DNA of 64,000 nt from Rhodospirillales bacterium. Lineage in GTDB: Bacteria > Pseudomonadota > Alphaproteobacteria > Rhodospirillales > Rhodospirillaceae. The notes below the pieces were generated by a model, which searched no databases, was not told the DNA's origin, and saw only the letters and a program-made list of their open reading frames with translations. The DNA is taken from the NCBI GenBank assembly GCA_028278135.1, contig JANQEW010000008.1, positions 124,001 through 188,000 of the forward strand, given 5' to 3'. Positions within the stretch are counted from its first letter, which is position 1; each line of letters begins with the position of its first letter. Made by a program: the position numbers and the translations under genes. Below are positions 1 through 8,548 of this stretch, in pieces.

Positions 1-764
1 AGATTCAAACACTGATTGCCCGTGTGTCAGACCGTAGGATTATCACCTATGGCCTGACACCACGGGCTGATATTCACGCGCGCAATGTTGTCCTGGATGC
101 TCAAGGGGCGAAATTTGATGTCGTTGTTGCAAAAAGTGTTAAAACTTTTATAAAGTATACTCCTTTTAGAATAAATCTTTCTTCGTATGGTATTCATAAT
201 GTTCAAAATGCACTTGCGGCAATTGCAATTGCTGTTTTGTTTGGGATTGAGAATCGCGTTATTTTTCGTGCCTTGGTTAGCTTCAGGGGTGTCAAGCGTC
301 GCTTTACCCGCATAGGCGTTGTGGATGGCGTAGAGGTTGTAGACGATTATAGCCATCATCCAATAGAAATAGCTGCTGCCCTGCGGGCGGCCCGCAGTGT
401 TTGTAGGGGGAAGATACTTGCTGTAGTACAACCACATAGGTATACACGTCTTAGAGATTTATTTAAATTATTTTGCACGTGTTTTGATGAAGCAGATATT
501 GTTATAGTAGCTGATGTCTATGCAGCCGGTGAGTCTGCAATTGAGGGTATGCACCGTGATGCCTTAGTCGAAAGTCTGCGCGCTCATGGTCATAAGCATG
601 TTCTTGCCCTACCACATGAGAAAGTCCTAGCGAGGGTGGTCCAGGCGCTGACGCAGCCAGGAGATTGGGTTGTCTGTCTGGGGGCTGGAAGTATCACGCA
701 GTGGGCCCACGCCCTACCAGGTGCACTCGAGAGCTTAGGAAAAGCCGCAGGGGAAGGAATGTGA
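1..764 (+). CDS. murC: UDP-N-acetylmuramate--L-alanine ligase, 3' part
   Basis: MurC adds L-alanine to UDP-MurNAc in the cytoplasm, the first peptide step of peptidoglycan synthesis. Only the last ~254 codons are in the window; the reading frame is open to the left edge (frame starting at base 3), so the ATP-binding N-terminus lies outside. Visible are the Mur-ligase core GIHNVQNALAAIA, the DDYSHHP segment, VVQPHRYTRL and the terminal GAGSIT motif typical of MurC. The stop TGA (762-764) overlaps the murB ATG (764), indicating translational coupling. Two stretches (about 125-195 and 445-510) are clearly more AT-rich than the rest of the gene. Confidence 0.95.
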   Translation, partial: IQTLIARVSDRRIITYGLTPRADIHARNVVLDAQGAKFDVVVAKSVKTFIKYTPFRINLSSYGIHNVQNALAAIAIAVLFGIENRVIFRALVSFRGVKRRFTRIGVVDGVEVVDDYSHHPIEIAAALRAARSVCRGKILAVVQPHRYTRLRDLFKLFCTCFDEADIVIVADVYAAGESAIEGMHRDALVESLRAHGHKHVLALPHEKVLARVVQALTQPGDWVVCLGAGSITQWAHALPGALESLGKAAGEGM

Positions 765-1711
765 TGAAAGCGAAGAGCATCGCAGCACGGTCTCACGCCG
801 CTACTCGTTTGATCGATCGCTTGCCTCCTGTACGTGGACGTTATACAGCACGGCATTCCCTAGCGCACACTACTTGGTTCCGTGTGGGAGGGGAGAGCGA
901 AGTCACGTTCTGGCCAGAAGATGTCGAGGATCTCGCCTATTTCCTTGCTACTCGTCCAGTGGATGTGCCAGTGATGGCGATCGGTGTGGGTTCTAATCTA
1001 TTAGTGCGCGACGGGGGCGTACCGGGCGTCATCATTAAGCTCGGGCGCAGGTTTGCTTCAATTAATATTGAAAATGATACATTTTTACACTGTGGCGCCG
1101 CTGCGCTTGACGTCAACGTCGCCGCCGTGGCCGCCATGGCTGGCGTGGGCAATCTTGAATTTTTGTCGTGTATTCCCGGCACAATTGGTGGGGCTCTGCG
1201 TATGAATGCCGGTGCCTATGGGGCTGAAATTCGTGACGTTTTGGTAGAGACAGAAGCGATAGACGGACGCGGCCATCGGCATCGTGTGGGACCAACGGCA
1301 TTTTCCTATCGCTATGCCGCCGTGGAGAGGGACTGGGTTTTCACATGGGCCGTCTTACAAGGCAGTCGCGAGCATCCGTCTTCCATTGCAGTGCGCACGG
1401 CCACAATGCGTCGCCACCGTGAAGAGTCGCAGCCACGGAGAACCCGCACTTGTGGGTCTACCTTTAAGAATTCAAACGGCGTCAGAGCCTGGGAGCTGAT
1501 CGACCATGCCGGCTGCCGCGGATTGCGGATTGGTGGTGCGATGGTCTCGAGAAAGCACTGTAATTTTCTCATTAATACAGGCGGGGCCACGGCGGCAGAC
1601 ATCGAAGCATTAGGTGAGAATGTACGCCGTCGTGTGTGGGAAAAAAGTGGTGTGGTCCTAGAGTGGGAGATTTGCAGAATTGGTCTGCCAGTGATGGGAA
1701 CAGAACCATGA
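764..1711 (+). CDS. murB: UDP-N-acetylenolpyruvoylglucosamine reductase
   Basis: MurB is the FAD/NADPH enzyme that reduces UDP-GlcNAc-enolpyruvate to UDP-MurNAc. The protein is 315 aa. FAD-domain motifs GVGSNLLVRDGG and IPGTIGGALRMNAGAYGAE are present, followed by the type I MurB segment SYRYA, the GSTFKN motif with the catalytic serine, and a C-terminal LEWEI carrying the usual glutamate. The ATG at 764 is chosen over upstream starts because it overlaps the murC stop and has GGGAAGG about 7 bases before it. The stop overlaps the ddl ATG at 1708, so murC-murB-ddl is a tightly coupled operon. Confidence 0.96.
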   Translation: MKAKSIAARSHAATRLIDRLPPVRGRYTARHSLAHTTWFRVGGESEVTFWPEDVEDLAYFLATRPVDVPVMAIGVGSNLLVRDGGVPGVIIKLGRRFASINIENDTFLHCGAAALDVNVAAVAAMAGVGNLEFLSCIPGTIGGALRMNAGAYGAEIRDVLVETEAIDGRGHRHRVGPTAFSYRYAAVERDWVFTWAVLQGSREHPSSIAVRTATMRRHREESQPRRTRTCGSTFKNSNGVRAWELIDHAGCRGLRIGGAMVSRKHCNFLINTGGATAADIEALGENVRRRVWEKSGVVLEWEICRIGLPVMGTEP

Positions 1712-2616
1712 TCAGACGGATTCTGGTACTGATGGGTGGCTGGTCGGCAGAACGCGCAGTGTCTCTGGTGGGGGGCAGCGCCGTGACAGAGGCTTTAAAA
1801 GGTCTTGGTTATGAGGTATCTGCTGTGGACGTGCAAGAGCGCGATGTGGCGGGGCTCTTAGGAGTGTTTCGCCCACTGCCAGATGTCGTGTTTAACGCTC
1901 TACATGGCCGTTTTGGCGAAGACGGCTGCGTGCAGGGGGTTCTGAATATTCTCGGCATTCCCTATACGCACTCTGGCGTACTAGCTTCAGCGCTCTCTAT
2001 GAACAAGGTCATGGCGCGGCGGCTGTTTGCGCAAGCTGGTATTCCTGTTGCCATGGGAATGGTCGTGCGCAGAGCAGAGCTGCTTGCAGATGATCCTTTG
2101 CCGCGGCCTTACGTGATCAAACCACTGAACGAAGGCTCATCACTCGCAGTGCGGATCATACGCTATGAGGATGGAGGATCGCCGCTGGCAAACCGAGAGT
2201 GGCTTTATGGGGAACAGGTACTCGTCGAGCGATTCATTCCTGGTCGTGAGTTGACGATTACCATTATGGGAGAGCAGCCGCTGGCTGTGACTGAGATCGT
2301 CACTGACCATGTTTTCTATGATTATGAAGCTAAGTATACAGCCAGTGGTTCGCGACATATTCTGCCGGCGCCTTTGTCACCTGCAGTGACAGACGAAGCA
2401 CTACGACTCGCTCTTTTAGCTCATCAGACGCTGGGATGCCGTGGGGTGTCACGGGCAGATTTTCGTTTCGACGGAGAAAGCCTTGTCATTCTTGAAATTA
2501 ACACGCAGCCGGGGATGACGCCCACTTCTCTAGTGCCTGAACAGGCGGCCTACATTGGCCTGAATTTTGCCGCTCTGGTGCAGTGGATGGTGGAGAATGC
2601 AGCATGCGATATGTAA
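1708..2616 (+). CDS. ddl: D-alanine--D-alanine ligase
   Basis: Ddl makes the D-Ala-D-Ala dipeptide for the peptidoglycan stem peptide using ATP. It is 302 aa, normal for the family. ATP-grasp features are intact: IKPLNEGSS, the EQVLVERFIPGRELT strand, DYEAKYT in the omega loop, and the metal-binding end LEINTQPGMTPTSLVPE. The start ATG overlaps the murB stop (ATGA). Downstream, where ftsQ, ftsA and ftsZ normally follow, the first two are only decayed remnants. Confidence 0.96.
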   Translation: MIRRILVLMGGWSAERAVSLVGGSAVTEALKGLGYEVSAVDVQERDVAGLLGVFRPLPDVVFNALHGRFGEDGCVQGVLNILGIPYTHSGVLASALSMNKVMARRLFAQAGIPVAMGMVVRRAELLADDPLPRPYVIKPLNEGSSLAVRIIRYEDGGSPLANREWLYGEQVLVERFIPGRELTITIMGEQPLAVTEIVTDHVFYDYEAKYTASGSRHILPAPLSPAVTDEALRLALLAHQTLGCRGVSRADFRFDGESLVILEINTQPGMTPTSLVPEQAAYIGLNFAALVQWMVENAACDM

Positions 2617-3105
2617 GGGGTTGTGCCCGGGTGGCATGCACAGTGAGAGCAGCAAGGGTAAAAGATCGTGGCATGCTTCCGGACCCGGACGAGAGATGTC
2701 TGGCGCCAGTATGTTTGTTCTTATAAGTAGTATATGTATTAATTTTTTGCAATTATATAAATTGGTAGCATGTGGTTCTGGACAGAAGAGACGAAACGGC
2801 AGACTGCTCGTTTGCAGACGGCAGTCTTGCTTCTTTCTGTGAAAAGGGGTTTCTATAGAAAAATCACTGTGCGGGCCGCTCAGTTCGTGTCAGGACGTCG
2901 CGGGAATTGACAGCCAGGCAGGCGGTACGAACGTGCGGCTACCAGAGGAAAATCCAGCAGAAGCACTACATTCGCTCTGTTAAACAAAGAGCATGGGATA
3001 TTGCGATACAATCTCGAGGTCGTTGATCTACGTACAGATGATCTCCTTTATCAACCAGACACCACCACTGATGTCAGTCAGGAGATTGTCAAATTGTCAA
3101 AATGA
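2604..3105 (+). pseudogene. ftsQ: ftsQ remnant (divisome protein FtsQ)
   Basis: FtsQ is the single-pass inner-membrane divisome protein usually encoded between ddl and ftsA. There is no open frame here. The 3' end is still recognisable: codons from about 2980 read LNKEHGILRYNLEVVDLRTD, close to the FtsQ C-terminal pattern (LL..hglldr.v.vVDLR.pD), and run to a TGA at 3103-3105 that overlaps the old ftsA ATG at 3102. A short frame starting at 2604, overlapping the ddl end, may be the old N-terminus (MRYVRGCARVA...). The span of ~500 bases is well short of a normal ~800-base ftsQ, so a deletion is likely. The middle (about 2720-2765) is very AT-rich. Confidence 0.72.
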
Positions 3106-4172
3106 ATAAGGGAACTTGCTACCCCAAATGGGGTTGCGTCCCACTTGGATCTCTGCCCTTGACAGAGGCACGACCAAGATATGCTGCTTCCTCGCCAGGA
3201 GTGAAAAGAATATACCGAAATTTTTCTGCAGTGTCAGTGACGGCGTTAATATGGATGAGGTGGAATCCTCTCTTAGCGCTGCCGTCTCCTCTGCTGAAAA
3301 GATGGCTCGTAGGCGCATTGACCACGTACTGGTCAACATACTGGTCAACATTTCGTGCGGCCCGCTACATTCCTCGAAGATTGAAATGATTGAAATTTGT
3401 GTCTCACTCGCGTGAAGCGCATGATCACTATTCGCGATCCACGCGGTATGTTCGGTAGCAGGTTATGGGTGGACCTGCACACGGTCACTGCGCGGGCGGG
3501 ACTTGTGCGCAACCTGCGTGCCTACTGAGAGCGCTGCCACTTGGCGGTCGAGGCCCTAGTCTTTTCGCCCTATGCTTCTGCTCTGGCGTGTTTAGCTGCT
3601 CACGAAAGGGACGCTGGTGTCACTGATATGGGTGGCGGCACTAGCAAAGTTTCCCTTTTTGAGAGTTGTCAGGCCATTCACATGGCATTTTGCCCATCAG
3701 AAGTAGTCATGTTACAAGTGATCTCTCTGAGAGCGAGGTGACTCATGCCGAGCGTTTGAAGACGCTTGACGGCTGCCATCGCCAGCTGACGCCCATGGGA
3801 TTCTGCTGCATGTGCCACTAACAGGAATCAAAGAAGAAACTGCTCAGGTCCCGCGTTCGATGCTCGTGCGGATCATCCGGCCTCGCATCGAGGAAACATT
3901 TTAGCTTGTGCGCAGTCATTTGGCGGCGAATAGCTTGACTCACAAGGCCGGGCACCACTGGAGGAAGGTGCAATTAAAAGAAGTATCATATACTGCATAT
4001 CTTATTCTTAATAAAAGCACCCGTCTAGGTCACCCGGTAGGAATCCGGGGCTATGTTCATAGATGCATCTCTTTTTAATATATATAATCTGGCCAAAACG
4101 TCGCCAATGAGCGGCCGCAGCATGATGATTCTGTTGGAAAGGATTGGGAAAAGGTTCTTGGCGCATTGCTAG
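3102..4172 (+). pseudogene. ftsA: ftsA remnant (actin-like divisome protein)
   Basis: FtsA is the actin-like ATPase that tethers FtsZ to the membrane. The gene is broken many times, but pieces remain in the right order in different frames: ISALDRGTTKICCFLAR and DEVESSLSAAVSSAEKMA (frame of 3116), ITIRDPRGMFGSRLWVDLHT then an in-frame TGA then CHLAVEALVFSPYASALA and TDMGGGTSKVSLF (frame of 3421/3541), MLVRIIRPRIEETF followed by TAG (~3860-3904), RLGHPVGIRG (~4022), and a final ERIGKRFLAHC ending in TAG at 4170-4172. Lesions include a frameshift near codon 5, a deletion after ISCGPLHS, two nonsense codons and a 12-bp tandem duplication at 3327-3350. This is long-standing decay, not a single sequencing error. 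Confidence 0.9.
3327..3350. repeat. 12-bp exact tandem duplication in the ftsA remnant
   Basis: The unit TACTGGTCAACA occurs twice in a row. In the old ftsA frame it produces the duplicated peptide LVNILVNI where FtsA has a single VNLS-like strand, so the insertion happened in the gene itself. Confidence 0.9.
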
Positions 4173-4232
4173 TACCTGTCTCGGTCATTAAGCTCGGACA
4201 CAGAGGCCCCACGAAGAGAACCGGAGGGACGC

Positions 4233-5960
4233 ATGGGCATAACTTTAAGCGTACCGCGTGGAGACGCGCATCGCCCGCTAAAACCGCGGATTACAGTTGT
4301 CGGCGTTGGTGGAGCCGGCAGCAATGCGGTCAATAACATGATTGCTAAAAATCTGGAAGGGGTGGATTTCATCGTTGCCAATACGGATGCTCAATCGTTG
4401 TCTCAGTCATGCACAGACCGTCGCATCCAGCTTGGCGTTCATACTACAGAAGGTCTTGGAGCTGGTGCCAGGCCAGAGGTTGGACGGGCAGCCGCAGAGG
4501 AGGCTTTAGAAGACATCCAGAGGGAACTTTCTGGCAGTCATATGGCTTTCCTGACCGCCGGCATGGGTGGTGGCACAGGGACAGGTGCAGGACCAGTGGT
4601 GGCTAGGGCGGCGCGGGAAATGGGCATCCTGACTGTCGGAGTCGTCACAAAGCCGTTCCATTTTGAGGGCATTCACCGCATGCGTCTAGCTGAGGTCGGT
4701 ATGGATGAATTAGCACGTTATGTGGACACTCTGATCATCATCCCCAATCAGAATCTCTTTCGAGTAGCCAACGAACGCACTACGTTTGCCCAGGCCTTTC
4801 ACATGGCAGACGATGTCCTATACGCAGGCGTACGTGGTGTGACAGATCTGATCATGATGCCTGGCCTGATCAACCTCGATTTTGCTGATATTCGTACAGT
4901 CATGAGCGAAATGGGTAAGGCTATGATGGGCACTGGCGAGTCTGATGGGGACAAGAGAGCCCTTGAGGCCGCGGAAGCGGCTATCTCGAACCCGTTGCTC
5001 GATGACATGTCTATGAAGGGTGCCCGTGGTGTGCTGATTAACATTACCGGTGGTCCTGACATGACTCTTTACGAGGTAGATGAGGCGGCCAATCGTGTCC
5101 GTGACGAAGTTGATCCTGACGCGAATATCATTTTTGGTTCTACATTTGACGAGCAGCTTGATGGTAGAATACGTGTATCGGTCGTAGCAACGGGCATTGA
5201 TTCTGAGGCCAGCATACAGTCGCGTCGACTGGACACGGTTGTTGTTCGTGAAGAATCGCGGTCATCGCCCATGTCATCTACCGTTCGTAGAATGTCAGAT
5301 GCTTTACACACTTCTACAGCAAACGTTACGACATCGCTGCGAGCCGATAAAACCGCAGAAGAGCATCTGCGGCCTTATAAGAAGGCTTTACCCACAGAAA
5401 CAGCAGTCGTGCAGAAAATCGGTGAAAGTCCAATATCCGGACCAGAAGCAGCGGAAAAGCGGCAGGGGTTAGAAAGCTTTGCCGCTCTGACGACAGAGCG
5501 ACACGCGGAATCCGGCTGCCTGTTTGAGGCTTTTATTCCAGCCCCAGCCATGGAGCCGCACGATCTCGGCAGAAGTAGCCCCGCCTCGACATGCCAGGAT
5601 ACTACTCCGGGGCTTCGCGCCTCTCCAGAAGAGGTGCAGCGGACGGCGTTGCGCCCACAGGCTTCAGCAGTACAGCATGCCAATGCCAAGACGACAGAAG
5701 AATCCTTTCTGCCAGTAGAAGAAACATCGCTCCCAGTGATGCCACCGCCTATAGAGCGGCCGCTCGTGCGCCGTCCGCAGACACTACTTGAAAAGGTCGT
5801 AGGGATAGGTAGAATACGGCGCACGACAGAAACCCCTGAAAAAAATATTCCACAACATCAATCTACATACACTTTGAAGGTAAAGTCTGGGGATCAGCCG
5901 ACGAGTACAGTAGAGGAGAATTTGGACATTCCGGCGTTCCTGCGACGACAGGCCAATTAA
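4233..5960 (+). CDS. ftsZ: cell division protein FtsZ
   Basis: FtsZ is the tubulin-like GTPase forming the division ring. At 575 aa it has the long linker seen in alphaproteobacteria. The start at 4233 follows GGAGGGACGC. GTPase features are intact: [14 protein letters not shown] (residues 24-37), the T4 glycine loop [10 protein letters not shown] (usually GTGAAP), NQNLFR and the T7 loop [15 protein letters not shown]. Residues ~330-560 form a low-conservation linker rich in Pro, Glu and Thr. The protein ends in the conserved peptide [11 protein letters not shown], the docking site for partners such as FtsA. The gene stands alone behind decayed ftsQ and ftsA, so it must be transcribed from inside or upstream of that remnant. 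A terminator follows. Confidence 0.97.
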   Translation: MGITLSVPRGDAHRPLKPRITVVGVGGAGSNAVNNMIAKNLEGVDFIVANTDAQSLSQSCTDRRIQLGVHTTEGLGAGARPEVGRAAAEEALEDIQRELSGSHMAFLTAGMGGGTGTGAGPVVARAAREMGILTVGVVTKPFHFEGIHRMRLAEVGMDELARYVDTLIIIPNQNLFRVANERTTFAQAFHMADDVLYAGVRGVTDLIMMPGLINLDFADIRTVMSEMGKAMMGTGESDGDKRALEAAEAAISNPLLDDMSMKGARGVLINITGGPDMTLYEVDEAANRVRDEVDPDANIIFGSTFDEQLDGRIRVSVVATGIDSEASIQSRRLDTVVVREESRSSPMSSTVRRMSDALHTSTANVTTSLRADKTAEEHLRPYKKALPTETAVVQKIGESPISGPEAAEKRQGLESFAALTTERHAESGCLFEAFIPAPAMEPHDLGRSSPASTCQDTTPGLRASPEEVQRTALRPQASAVQHANAKTTEESFLPVEETSLPVMPPPIERPLVRRPQTLLEKVVGIGRIRRTTETPEKNIPQHQSTYTLKVKSGDQPTSTVEENLDIPAFLRRQAN

Positions 5961-5976
5961 ATTGCTTTTTTAAAGA

Positions 5977-6003
5977 GTAGTAACAATTTTACTACACTTT
6001 TTT
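5977..6003 (+). terminator. Rho-independent terminator after ftsZ
   Basis: A perfect 7-bp stem GTAGTAA / TTACTAC with a 5-base loop is followed by AC and six T residues, 17 bases after the ftsZ stop codon. Confidence 0.75.
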
Positions 6004-6216
6004 AGATTTCTTGTTTTTGTGTCTTGAATCAACCTGTACTTGTTGATCTATGAGAGACAGCGCAAGAAACGCGCTTTGGGGTATATGCAATATATATGAG
6101 TAATAAGGTCATTCAGCACAATTTTCAAGAGCTTCTCCCTGTGCGATAGAGAGGCGTTCCCGTTCCGGGACCCGTTGTGGGCTTGTTAAACGTATGTCGT
6201 GCTGAAGGGTTATGAG

Positions 6217-7203
6217 ATGTTTGTCGACGGCAAGGGGACACGCCAACAGAAGGCTTATCAGAGTGGATGGGTACAGCAGCGTACGCTCAAAAGCTCTATC
6301 AGTTGTACAGGCATCGGGCTGCACTGTGGCCAGCGTGTCAGCATGACACTCCATCCTGCAGAACCAAACAGTGGCATCATTTTTAGACGCAGCGATGTGG
6401 TGGCGAAAGGTGCTCTCATTCCGGCCCTGTGGTCGCATGTCGTGGATACCCGCTTGTCTACAGTCATTGGCAATGAAGATCAGGTTGTCGTGGGGACTGT
6501 CGAACATTTGCTTGCAGCTTTCTCTGGCGTCGGGGTTGACAATGTTGTGGTTGAGATAGATGGTTCTGAAGTGCCTATTATGGACGGCAGTGCGGCACCA
6601 TTTGTCTGTCTGATCGAATGCGCTGGTCTTTGTGAGCAAGATGCCCGCCGTCGAATCATTCGTTTGCGCAGGAAGGTGCAGGTGCAGGATGGCGAGCGCT
6701 TAGCGGTGCTCTACCCAACAGTCCATGGTTGTTCCGTTAGCTGTGAAATTCTTTTTCCCTCACTTGCTGTAGCAAGACAATCTTACATTGTTAAAATGAC
6801 ACCACACGCTTTCTGTGTAGAAATAAGCCGTGCGAGGACATTTGGGTTTCTGGAAGAGGTCACGCAATTACGGGCCAGTGGCTTGGCACGGGGCGGTTCA
6901 CTAGAAAATGCCATCGTTATCAGTGGCGACAAGGTGCTCAATAAAGAAGGACTGCGCTTTGCTGACGAATGCGTCCGCCATAAAATCCTTGACGCTATTG
7001 GCGACCTGTACCTTGCGGGGCGTCCCTTAAACGGTCGGTTCCACGGTTATTGTTCGGGGCACGCCTTGAATAATAAATTGCTGCGTGCTCTTTTAGCAGA
7101 TCATGGTGCATGGAGAGAGGAGGACATGACGGCGGCTGATTTAACGCTCTCCCGGCGTTCCCAAGACGGACGAAGTCCTGCTACAGCGGCCGTTAGTATT
7201 TGA
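6217..7203 (+). CDS. lpxC: UDP-3-O-acyl-N-acetylglucosamine deacetylase
   Basis: LpxC is the zinc deacetylase that commits UDP-GlcNAc to lipid A synthesis, so the outer membrane pathway is retained. It is 328 aa from the ATG at 6217; a GTG at 6199 is an alternative start. Zinc and catalytic motifs are visible: TVEHLLAAFSGVGVDN, MDGSAAPFV, RFADECVRHKILDAIGDL (HxxxD) and the late catalytic His in GHALNN. It sits just after ftsZ, the usual alphaproteobacterial order. The C-terminal ~30 residues are Ser/Arg rich and not conserved. Confidence 0.96.
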   Translation: MFVDGKGTRQQKAYQSGWVQQRTLKSSISCTGIGLHCGQRVSMTLHPAEPNSGIIFRRSDVVAKGALIPALWSHVVDTRLSTVIGNEDQVVVGTVEHLLAAFSGVGVDNVVVEIDGSEVPIMDGSAAPFVCLIECAGLCEQDARRRIIRLRRKVQVQDGERLAVLYPTVHGCSVSCEILFPSLAVARQSYIVKMTPHAFCVEISRARTFGFLEEVTQLRASGLARGGSLENAIVISGDKVLNKEGLRFADECVRHKILDAIGDLYLAGRPLNGRFHGYCSGHALNNKLLRALLADHGAWREEDMTAADLTLSRRSQDGRSPATAAVSI

Positions 7204-7347
7204 TTAGTCTTTGAGAGCTTTGAGAGGATTGTCGTCGGACCGTCGGACGCTTTATGATTCTCTGGCTGGCGTTGCACGCTCTCTCGCATATTATCAAACA
7301 ACTCTTCGTGGTCTGCTCGTGTGTCTAGCGGCCCTGAGCAAGCGCTT

Positions 7348-7926
7348 TCAGGGCGAATCCCACAGACCTGCCCCTTTGAGGAGAGTAGCCGTTTCGTAAA
7401 GCGGCAGGCCTACCACGTTAGAATAGGAACCTGTGATAAAACGCACGAACGTGGCCGCTAGGCCTTGAATAGCGTAGCCGCCAACCTGACCGCGCCACTC
7501 GCCCGCGGCGATATAAGCGCGACGCTCATGGTCGTCGAGTCGTTTGAAGGCTACGATTGTAGAAACAACGCGCACGACGCATTGTCCGTTTGGCGCACGT
7601 AAGCATATTCCCCCATAGACACGATGACGGCGGCCAGACAGGAGGTTGAGGTATCGCCTCGCATCGTCTAGAGTTGCCGCCTTGGATAAAAGGCGGCGGC
7701 CACAAGCAACCACCGTATGCACGGCCAAGACATGGCGGCCAATGTGATGTGCGGCCACCAACGCAGCTCTCTCTCGAGCAAGACGCGCCACACACGATGC
7801 CGGCAGTTCCTGCCGTTGTGGCTTTTCTTCGAGATTCTCAGCCTGGACAGACGCCAGAGGAACGACAGAGATCTGGCGCAGTAATAATGCCAGCTGGCAT
7901 GGCGAATCAGAGGCTAGAACAAACAT
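7348..7926 (-). CDS. maf: Maf-like nucleotide pyrophosphatase, probably inactive
   Basis: Maf proteins hydrolyse non-canonical or methylated nucleoside triphosphates. The overall match is clear: FVLASDSP at the start, LSGRRHRVYGG, GEWRGQVGGYAIQG and SYSNVVGLPLYE at the end. However, the SPRR phosphate-binding motif reads SPCQ, the catalytic Asp of the ADTVV motif is His (VHTVV), and the usual lysine of the DKAGGY-type motif is Gln. The ATG at 7926 has GAGG about 7 bases upstream; a GTG at 7956 is an alternative. It follows infA, the usual order, but the rng gene that often comes next is absent. The frame is open, so this is either a changed activity or an early stage of decay. Confidence 0.8.
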   Translation of the reverse strand: MFVLASDSPCQLALLLRQISVVPLASVQAENLEEKPQRQELPASCVARLARERAALVAAHHIGRHVLAVHTVVACGRRLLSKAATLDDARRYLNLLSGRRHRVYGGICLRAPNGQCVVRVVSTIVAFKRLDDHERRAYIAAGEWRGQVGGYAIQGLAATFVRFITGSYSNVVGLPLYETATLLKGAGLWDSP

Positions 7927-8003
7927 GAATGGCCTCGCCACACGGCCCGCTGCCACTGCCAGGCGCTTCTCTTCTTCCCGTGTATCAACACGTACGGCCA
8001 GCG

Positions 8004-8222
8004 CTATTTGAAGCGAAAGGTGATGCGGCCCTTTGTCAGATCGTAGGGCGTCATCTCAACATTCACGCGATCTCCAGCTAGTACCCTTATCCTATTCTTC
8101 CGCATCTTTCCAGACGTGTGCGCTAGAATTTCATGCTCATTGTCCAGTTTGACTCGAAACATCGCATTTGGTAGCAGCTCAACCACGGTACCAGAAAATT
8201 CAAGCACGTCTTCCTTTGCCAT
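8004..8222 (-). CDS. infA: translation initiation factor IF-1
   Basis: IF-1 is an OB-fold protein that binds the ribosomal A site during initiation. The 72-aa product is full length and has the standard sequence from [20 protein letters not shown] through [19 protein letters not shown] to [11 protein letters not shown]. It is the first gene of an infA-maf pair and is divergent from hisZ across 326 bases. Confidence 0.98.
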   Translation of the reverse strand: MAKEDVLEFSGTVVELLPNAMFRVKLDNEHEILAHTSGKMRKNRIRVLAGDRVNVEMTPYDLTKGRITFRFK

Positions 8223-8548
8223 ACGTTCCTTAACCTCGTTCTATCTCTTAGCAGAGAGTATCAATCTGCCACACTGCCAACAGAATTACCCGCAAAAAAG
8301 ATTTTAGTGAGACGGCTCACGCTCATGGTCAAGCATTTTCCACTACTCTCTCCCATATCGGGTCAACTATTTGCATAGCCAAAGGGAAAGGTCATGGCCA
8401 ACAGGTGTCAGGCTTGTGGAAGAAGTGGAATCTGTGGTATGGATTCGTTTCCGTTCGGAACGGAACGCGCTACACATTATAAAACTTTCGAGTTCGAGAG
8501 TGTATGTTCTGTTGCATACACGTATTGTGTTCAAAAAAACGTTACTGA
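8223..8548. promoter_or_regulatory. divergent infA / hisZ intergenic region with two inverted repeats
   Basis: No gene is recognised in this stretch. It must carry the promoters of infA (leftward) and hisZ-purA (rightward). Two inverted repeats precede hisZ: a 17-base palindrome TTCCGTTC-G-GAACGGAA at about 8449-8465, and GTGTATG / CATACAC (8-base loop) at about 8500-8521. Either could be an operator or leader hairpin; no known site type is recognised. Confidence 0.45.

Noticed and set aside
3102-3741. Short open frames in the ftsA region as independent small genes
   Set aside because: Their translations are consecutive pieces of FtsA in changing frames, so they are parts of one pseudogene.
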